Assembly: GCA_963620035.1 (NCBI GenBank)
Contig: CAVEXN010000004.1
Coordinates: 1 to 64,000, forward strand
From: F23-D06 sp963620035
GTDB lineage: Bacteria > Bacteroidota > Bacteroidia > Bacteroidales > WCHB1-69
Direction of reading: 5' to 3'
Length of the DNA: 64,000 nucleotides
Below the pieces are notes generated by a model that saw only the letters and a program-made list of their open reading frames with translations, did not search any database and was not told the DNA's origin. Below, in pieces: positions 60,233-64,000 of the stretch. Positions within the stretch are counted from its first letter, which is position 1. Each line of letters begins with the position of its first letter. Position numbers and translations under genes: made by a program.

Positions 60233-60661
60233 CAAATTATTTGCGCACGTTCAGTCGTTTTTTTTCATTGTTAATAAAATCATCTTGCTAAACTTTAATT
60301 AGATAATATAAATAACACTATTTTAGCATTTTAATGTTAAATATGAAAACAAGTCAATATATTGTTGACAACATGACATTTTATCTAAATCAATACTTGC
60401 GACAATACATATATTATTATTGGTTTTTAGTGTTTTAAAATAAAATATATTCATAATTGCTTTAGTTGGTCATGGCAAGTTTTGTTGTTGGTTTTCGACA
60501 ATAGAAGGATAGGCGACATTGCTTCGGCAACGTGTCTTATTTCTACATCTGTAAATACACGTTTATTTACTTTTGTATCCTTGTTTGATTACGATTGTTA
60601 CTGATTGTTGCCGTTATTTTTACATTTGTAGCGGTATCCTTGCCGCTGTTTTTAAAAACAT

Positions 60662-60669
60662 TATCTTTG
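60662..60669 (+). promoter_or_regulatory. -7 element for the DUF486 gene
   Basis: TATCTTTG followed by CGC, 33 bp before the start at 60703. Confidence 0.55.
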
Positions 60670-60702
60670 CGCACTTTTTTCTAAACCTGAAAAAAAACAT
60701 CT

Positions 60703-61071
60703 ATGAGAGGTCTGTATTGCATCTGCCTGTTGCTATGTTCCAACGTATTCATGTTCTTTGCCTGGTACGGCAATCTTCGTTTCCAGAGTTATCCCTGGTT
60801 TTCCAAGCTGTCATTGCCCGTCATCATACTGTTCAGTTGGTTGACGGCAGCGTTCGAGTACAGTTTCATGGTACCGGCAAACCGTATAGGCTACATCGGC
60901 AACGGAGGACCTTTCAACCTGTGGCAGCTGAAAGTCATCCAAGAGGCAGTATCCCTGACAATCTTCACCATATTGACGCTGGTAGTGTTCAAGGACGAAA
61001 CTTTCAGGTGGACCCAGGCCCTCGGTTTCGTATTCCTGATACTTGCCGTCTATTTCCTGTTCAAGAAATAA
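60703..61071 (+). CDS. DUF486/DMT-family small membrane protein
   Basis: 122 residues, four hydrophobic segments. The signature is FFAWYGNLRFQSYPWF, then AAFEYSFMVPANRIGY and NGGPFNLWQLKVIQEAVSLT, which identifies the DUF486 family of small drug/metabolite-transporter-like proteins. Substrate unknown. It has its own -7 element at 60662-60669. The small ORF and folK follow on the same strand after about 98 bp. Confidence 0.9.
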   Translation: MRGLYCICLLLCSNVFMFFAWYGNLRFQSYPWFSKLSLPVIILFSWLTAAFEYSFMVPANRIGYIGNGGPFNLWQLKVIQEAVSLTIFTILTLVVFKDETFRWTQALGFVFLILAVYFLFKK

Positions 61072-61168
61072 GTCCGGAAAAATATACCCTGGACAAAATA
61101 TTGACCAGTTGCATTCGTTAGAGTGTCATATAAAAACAATGAGCATTCTGAAACTAAACGCATAGCCA

Positions 61169-61318
61169 ATGAACAGAACATCTACCCCTTGCAAGAGAAA
61201 ACCGGTAAAACAGGAGAAGCCTTCGCAGCGTATCATCAACAACATCCTGAATTATTCGAAATCCTTGGAGACTTTTGCCCAGGTTTACGGGAAACCGGTA
61301 TTCGTCATCAACAACTGA
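61169..61318 (+). CDS. 49-residue ORF translationally coupled to folK
   Basis: Sequence opens MNRTSTPCKRKPVKQEKPSQ and ends in a helix INNILNYSKSLETF and strand KPVFVINN before the TGA at 61316. The stop overlaps the folK start codon by one base (TGATG). The segment PSQRIINNILNYSKSLE looks like a real amphipathic helix and resembles small Bacteroidota proteins I recall just before folK. It has no signal peptide. It is too short for standard gene-finding cutoffs and lies in the other frame from the long folK reading frame, whose N-terminal 65 codons therefore are not coding. Confidence 0.6.
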   Translation: MNRTSTPCKRKPVKQEKPSQRIINNILNYSKSLETFAQVYGKPVFVINN

Positions 61319-61818
61319 TGCAAAGCGGAAACAACAGCGGTTCCGGGCAGCCCGCAACGATTACGGAGCGTGCGGTCATCGGGTTAGGCAGCAATCTGGG
61401 CGACAGGCGCGGCTTCTTGTCGCAAGCCTGCTGTCTTGTTTCCGAACGTGCCGGGCAGATTGTGCATGCCTCGTCCGTAAAGGAGACCAAAGCCTGGGGA
61501 TTTGACGCCCCGCCGTTCCTCAACCAGATCCTGATTGTGCATACGGCTCTCGGGCCGTTTGAATTGCTCGACGCCCTGCAGCAGATCGAAAGGCATCTCG
61601 GACGCACTGAAAAGAGCGCCGTCGAGGGCGGCAGGCCGGTCTATCACAACAGAACCATAGACCTGGACATCCTCTATTACGGGGATAGGGTCATCCGGAG
61701 CGACAGGCTCGTCGTGCCCCACCCTCACATTATGGAACGCCGTTTCATCATCGAGCAACTGGCGGAACTGGGCATTCTGGCCGTTGACGCAAACAGACCA
61801 AAAGAGATAACAAAATGA
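61318..61818 (+). CDS. folK: 2-amino-4-hydroxy-6-hydroxymethyldihydropteridine diphosphokinase
   Basis: 166 residues from the ATG at 61318. The first conserved strand is RAVIGLGSNLGDRRGFLSQA, then SSVKETKAWGF and ILIVHTALGPFELLDALQQIE. The metal and pterin site is IDLDILYYGDRVI and the last loop LVVPHPHIMERRF. It pyrophosphorylates the pterin in folate synthesis. A longer frame upstream (61123) overlaps the 49-codon ORF and is less likely. The start ATG overlaps the small ORF by one base, and the stop overlaps the deoxynucleoside kinase by 4 bp (ATGA). Confidence 0.9.
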   Translation: MQSGNNSGSGQPATITERAVIGLGSNLGDRRGFLSQACCLVSERAGQIVHASSVKETKAWGFDAPPFLNQILIVHTALGPFELLDALQQIERHLGRTEKSAVEGGRPVYHNRTIDLDILYYGDRVIRSDRLVVPHPHIMERRFIIEQLAELGILAVDANRPKEITK

Positions 61819-62450
61819 TACCATATAAATATATAGTAATAGAAGGCTGCATCGGGGCCGGGAAAACCACCCTCGCGAAGATGATCGGAGGCGAGTTCCG
61901 CGCGGAACAGGTGTTAGAACAATTCAACGAGAATCCGTTCCTCGCCAAGTTCTATGCAGACCCCGTCCATTATGCGTTTCCTGTGGAGATGACTTTCCTG
62001 ATGGAGCGTTACCGCCAGCTCAAGAAACTGCTCTCGGAGAGGGATCTTTTCACCGACTTTGTCATCGGCGACTATTTCATCGACAAGTGCGTCATATTCT
62101 CCCGCAACAACCTGTTGCCTGACGAGTACAACCTGTACCGCAGCGTCTTTGACGTTTTGTCGTCCTACCTGCCCAAGCCCGACATCATCCTCTACCTGTA
62201 CAACGACATCCCCAGGCTGCTGTGCAACATCGCCGGACGGGGGCGCGAATACGAAAAGAACATATCCGCCGACTATCTGGAGCACATCCAGCAGAGTTAC
62301 CTCACTTATTTCAAAGAACATGCCGACATGCCAATCCTGCTGCTCGAAGCCTCAAAGTTGGATTTCGTGCAGAACCCGGACGACTACAGCAAGGTCAAAG
62401 CGCTTATAGAAACCAACTACCCTGCCGGAGTCCACCGCATCACATTCTGA
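61815..62450 (+). CDS. Deoxynucleoside kinase
   Basis: 211 residues. P-loop VIEGCIGAGKTTLAKMIG; ERDLFTDFVIGDYFIDKCV is the second conserved part (DR-like region); PDIILYLYNDIPRLLCNIAGRGREYEKNIS carries the lid arginines. Length and pattern match the Bacteroidota dAdo/dGuo-type deoxynucleoside kinases. It salvages deoxynucleosides for DNA precursors. It overlaps the folK stop by 4 bp, so translational coupling is likely. Confidence 0.93.
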   Translation: MIPYKYIVIEGCIGAGKTTLAKMIGGEFRAEQVLEQFNENPFLAKFYADPVHYAFPVEMTFLMERYRQLKKLLSERDLFTDFVIGDYFIDKCVIFSRNNLLPDEYNLYRSVFDVLSSYLPKPDIILYLYNDIPRLLCNIAGRGREYEKNISADYLEHIQQSYLTYFKEHADMPILLLEASKLDFVQNPDDYSKVKALIETNYPAGVHRITF

Positions 62451-62513
62451 GAACCGTCAGGCTGCGCCTCAAAATAATTTGCCGCCACAATAATGACACA
62501 TCATTTTTTTTGC

Positions 62514-62521
62514 TACTTTTG
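62514..62521 (+). promoter_or_regulatory. -7 element for the 225-residue Bacteroidales protein
   Basis: TACTTTTG followed by CTCGC, 48 bp before the start at 62570. Confidence 0.55.
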
Positions 62522-62569
62522 CTCGCTTTTTTTTAGCATACAGAAAAATTATAAAATACAGTAAAAGTT

Positions 62570-63247
62570 ATGAAGACCAGAACCTTATTCAGTATTCTAT
62601 TGGGCATAGCCGTTTTCTTTCTTGTCATCCTTGCTGCACGCAGCATTATGCGTCCTGAGAAATTCAGACAGGTCTATGAGCTGCGGAAATCCGCCAATGT
62701 CACCAACCTCTCCGCCCTACGGAGCGCACAGGCCATCTACAAGAACGTCTACAAGAAATATGCAAGCGACATCGACAGTCTGGCAGACTTTGTCAACAAC
62801 GGTATGGTTGAAGTGGAGAAAACCGTCGGCAACTTTCCCGATACCATGAGTCAGGAACAGGCTTTCAAACTCGGGCTTATCCAGAAGAAGATCGTCAAGA
62901 TCCCGGCCATCGATAAAATGCTGGAGCTGGACCCGAACCTCACGAAGGCGGACTTCCAGAAATTCCAGTACATCCCTTGCGGCGACAAGAAAGAATACAC
63001 CATCCAGACAGCATCCATCGCGTCCAAGACCTACGAGATTCCCGTCTATCGTGTTGACGTGCCGCTTGACGACATCCTGGTAAACATGGACCAAAGCATC
63101 ACCCCGACCAATGCCGGCTTGTTCAAGAAGCTTTGGAACAAGATCTTCTACAACAACCTGGCAGAAGAAGACCAGTACAGGACACAATACGCCGATATGT
63201 ATCTGGGCTCCCTTACCGAATCAAGCACCTCCGGCAGCTGGGAATAA
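62570..63247 (+). CDS. Conserved Bacteroidales membrane-anchored protein, unknown
   Basis: 225 residues. One N-terminal helix (LFSILLGIAVFFLVILAAR) is followed by an exported domain with helical segments (SLADFVNNGMVEVEKTVGNF, KLGLIQKKIVKIPAIDKMLEL) and a strand-rich end (KKEYTIQTASIASKTYEIPV). The residue after the helix, LRSAQAIYKNVYKKYASDIDSLADF, resembles the pilin-like N-terminal helix of small exported proteins. It precedes DUF3822 and rsmD, the usual neighbours in Bacteroidales, so it is likely a conserved gene of unknown function. It ends 9 bp before the next gene. Confidence 0.75.
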   Translation: MKTRTLFSILLGIAVFFLVILAARSIMRPEKFRQVYELRKSANVTNLSALRSAQAIYKNVYKKYASDIDSLADFVNNGMVEVEKTVGNFPDTMSQEQAFKLGLIQKKIVKIPAIDKMLELDPNLTKADFQKFQYIPCGDKKEYTIQTASIASKTYEIPVYRVDVPLDDILVNMDQSITPTNAGLFKKLWNKIFYNNLAEEDQYRTQYADMYLGSLTESSTSGSWE

Positions 63248-63256
63248 TCATCTCGA

Positions 63257-63940
63257 ATGAACGCATTGCTTTCCAAATACTACAAGGAATCCATCCGGCT
63301 TTCCCCGGATGGATTTTCGCTTTCCGACACCGATGAGAACGGCCTTATGCTCCGGCAGGACTTCAGGAACGGAACGAACGTCCTGCTCTCCGCCGAAGCC
63401 CTGAAATTCTTCCGTGTCGAAAACCGCAACGAGCCTTTGGACATCATCGTTGCCACCCACGTGCCGATGCTCATACCTGAAATCATCTATGACGACGGCA
63501 AAGCCAAGGAATACCTTAACATCCAGCACGACATCACCCACTACGGCCAACATTACAGCGACCATGTCGGTCTCTACCGTGCCCTGTATTTCCTGACGCA
63601 GAACGAGTACACCACCGTCAGCAGTCTCCCATGCCCAACACATACAGTCAGCGAGATGACGCTCTTCTGCCAATTCCTGCACGAGCACAACCATCCAGAG
63701 TCCTTGCTCATCTCGGTGAACGACCGGTTTGTCGATTTCCTGGCAATGCATGACAACCAGCCCTCCTTTGTGAACCGAACCTTCCACACCGAAGCCGTCG
63801 ATGTGCTCTATTACTCCATGAACAGCATACAGCAGTTCGGTTTCCGAGAGCCGGAAATCATCGTCAACTATTTCTGCGCACCTGACAAGAGACTGAACGA
63901 GCTGCTCCGGAAATACCATCAGAAAGTGACCATCCTATAA
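63257..63940 (+). CDS. DUF3822 family protein
   Basis: 227 residues, no signal or membrane segment. The sequence reads YYKESIRLSPDGFSLSDTDENGLML, NIQHDITHYGQHYSDHVGLYRALYFLTQNE and HTEAVDVLYYSMNSIQQFGF in parts, matching DUF3822, an actin-like fold family of unknown role found next to rsmD in Bacteroidota. It starts 9 bp after the previous gene and is followed at 5 bp by rsmD. Confidence 0.85.
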   Translation: MNALLSKYYKESIRLSPDGFSLSDTDENGLMLRQDFRNGTNVLLSAEALKFFRVENRNEPLDIIVATHVPMLIPEIIYDDGKAKEYLNIQHDITHYGQHYSDHVGLYRALYFLTQNEYTTVSSLPCPTHTVSEMTLFCQFLHEHNHPESLLISVNDRFVDFLAMHDNQPSFVNRTFHTEAVDVLYYSMNSIQQFGFREPEIIVNYFCAPDKRLNELLRKYHQKVTIL

Positions 63941-63945
63941 ATGCC

Positions 63946-64000
63946 ATGCGGATCATCAGCGGAAAAAACAGAGGAAGACAGATCGTCGCGCCGGAGAACC
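63946..64000 (+). CDS. rsmD: 16S rRNA (guanine-966-N2)-methyltransferase RsmD, 5' end (partial)
   Basis: The first 18 codons read MRIISGKNRGRQIVAPEN, the classic RsmD opening, from the ATG at 63946; the ATG at 63941 is in another frame. The gene runs off the right edge. It methylates G966 of 16S rRNA. It follows DUF3822 by 5 bp. Confidence 0.75.
   Translation, partial: MRIISGKNRGRQIVAPEN

Larger units (their letters stand above)
60184..60702. other. AT-rich intergenic region with no ORF, holding two divergent promoters
   Basis: 519 bp between the XRE regulator and the DUF486 gene. It is rich in A and T, with short palindromic pieces and repeats such as AATAAAATATATT. It holds the -7 elements at 60225-60232 (-) and 60662-60669 (+). 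A weak stem AGCGG/CCGCT at about 60631-60648 is visible. No tRNA, no ORF longer than a few codons in good context, and no repeat of known type was seen. Confidence 0.6.

Noticed and set aside
60573..61121. 182-codon ORF overlapping the DUF486 gene in another frame
   Set aside because: The DUF486 protein has a clear family pattern in the same bases; the longer frame has no recognisable domain.
61139..61165. Tiny ORF MSILKLNA before the 49-codon ORF
   Set aside because: Eight codons with no supporting context; could be a leader peptide, but there is no evidence.
62492..62511. Small hairpin AATGA/TCATT followed by T run after the deoxynucleoside kinase
   Set aside because: Only a 5-bp stem; too weak to call a terminator, although it lies at a plausible place before the next promoter.
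1..64000. Search by eye for tRNA, rRNA, CRISPR and insertion sequences
   Set aside because: No cloverleaf, no rRNA-like stretch, no spaced direct repeats and no transposase or integrase ORF was found. Short RNAs could still be missed.

Overview
The window is a stretch of a Bacteroidales chromosome (phylum Bacteroidota). Direct support is the repeated promoter element TAnnTTTG at the -7 position in front of many genes, combined with phylum-typical families: PorT-like and Porin_O_P outer-membrane proteins, a GWxTD protein, DUF4293, DUF3822, a serine palmitoyltransferase-like enzyme, a BatA-type membrane protein and a single-chain GlyRS. A CoA-transferase subunit, acyl-CoA dehydrogenase, EtfAB, crotonase and 3-hydroxybutyryl-CoA dehydrogenase together suggest a butyrate-forming (amino-acid or saccharolytic) fermenter. 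I cannot assign a genus from sequence alone.

Layout. 1-5.4 kb is an accessory, defence-like segment: the 3' end of an McrB-type AAA+ GTPase, a KilA-N protein and a DUF2357/PD-(D/E)XK nuclease in one tight operon, then a Fic-domain AMPylase-type gene lying between two copies of a sequence that looks like the start of a vsr gene, with a deleted vsr remnant after it. A macro-domain gene (5.46-6.02 kb) sits at the border. From 6 kb the sequence is mostly housekeeping: Ogt, a hot-dog thioesterase, heptose kinase, PorT-like protein, GlyRS, GWxTD protein and porin on +; then a long - strand block (TPR lipoprotein, EEP phosphatase, rhomboid, FKBP isomerase, CysRS, acyl-CoA ligase, ECF sigma factor, GT2). 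tgt is on + at 24.2 kb, followed by - strand asd, EEP, polyprenol-phosphate glycosyltransferase and a small membrane protein whose frame is broken at a 7-A run.

28.7-36 kb: a secreted lamin-tail protein is divergent from asd through a mirror-image promoter; facing it is a - strand operon CoA-transferase B, acyl-CoA dehydrogenase, etfB, etfA, lolD-like ABC ATPase, lipoprotein, DUF4293. 36-48.6 kb is + strand: glmM, two tandem thioredoxin-like exported proteins, spt, BatA-like protein, pepD, mnmE, YgbA-type protein, ansA. 48.6-57.6 kb is - strand: yifB/comM, nucleotidyltransferase, an unusual PP-loop/Cys-cluster protein, a FISUMP-domain protein, an epimerase-like SDR fused to a zinc-ribbon-like tail, and an M16 protease. 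57.8-64 kb is + strand except one XRE regulator: crotonase, 3-hydroxybutyryl-CoA dehydrogenase, DUF486 protein, a 49-codon ORF coupled to folK, a deoxynucleoside kinase, two conserved Bacteroidales proteins and the start of rsmD at the right edge.

No rRNA, tRNA, CRISPR array, transposase or integrase was seen. The most unusual items are the McrB/KilA-N/DUF2357 operon with the neighbouring Fic cassette in a vsr scar, the mirror-image divergent promoter at 28.66-28.70 kb, the SDR-zinc ribbon fusion, the PP-loop protein of unknown substrate, the broken small membrane gene at 25.5-25.8 kb, and the overlooked small ORF ahead of folK. All functional calls are by family recognition from the sequence; no database search was run.
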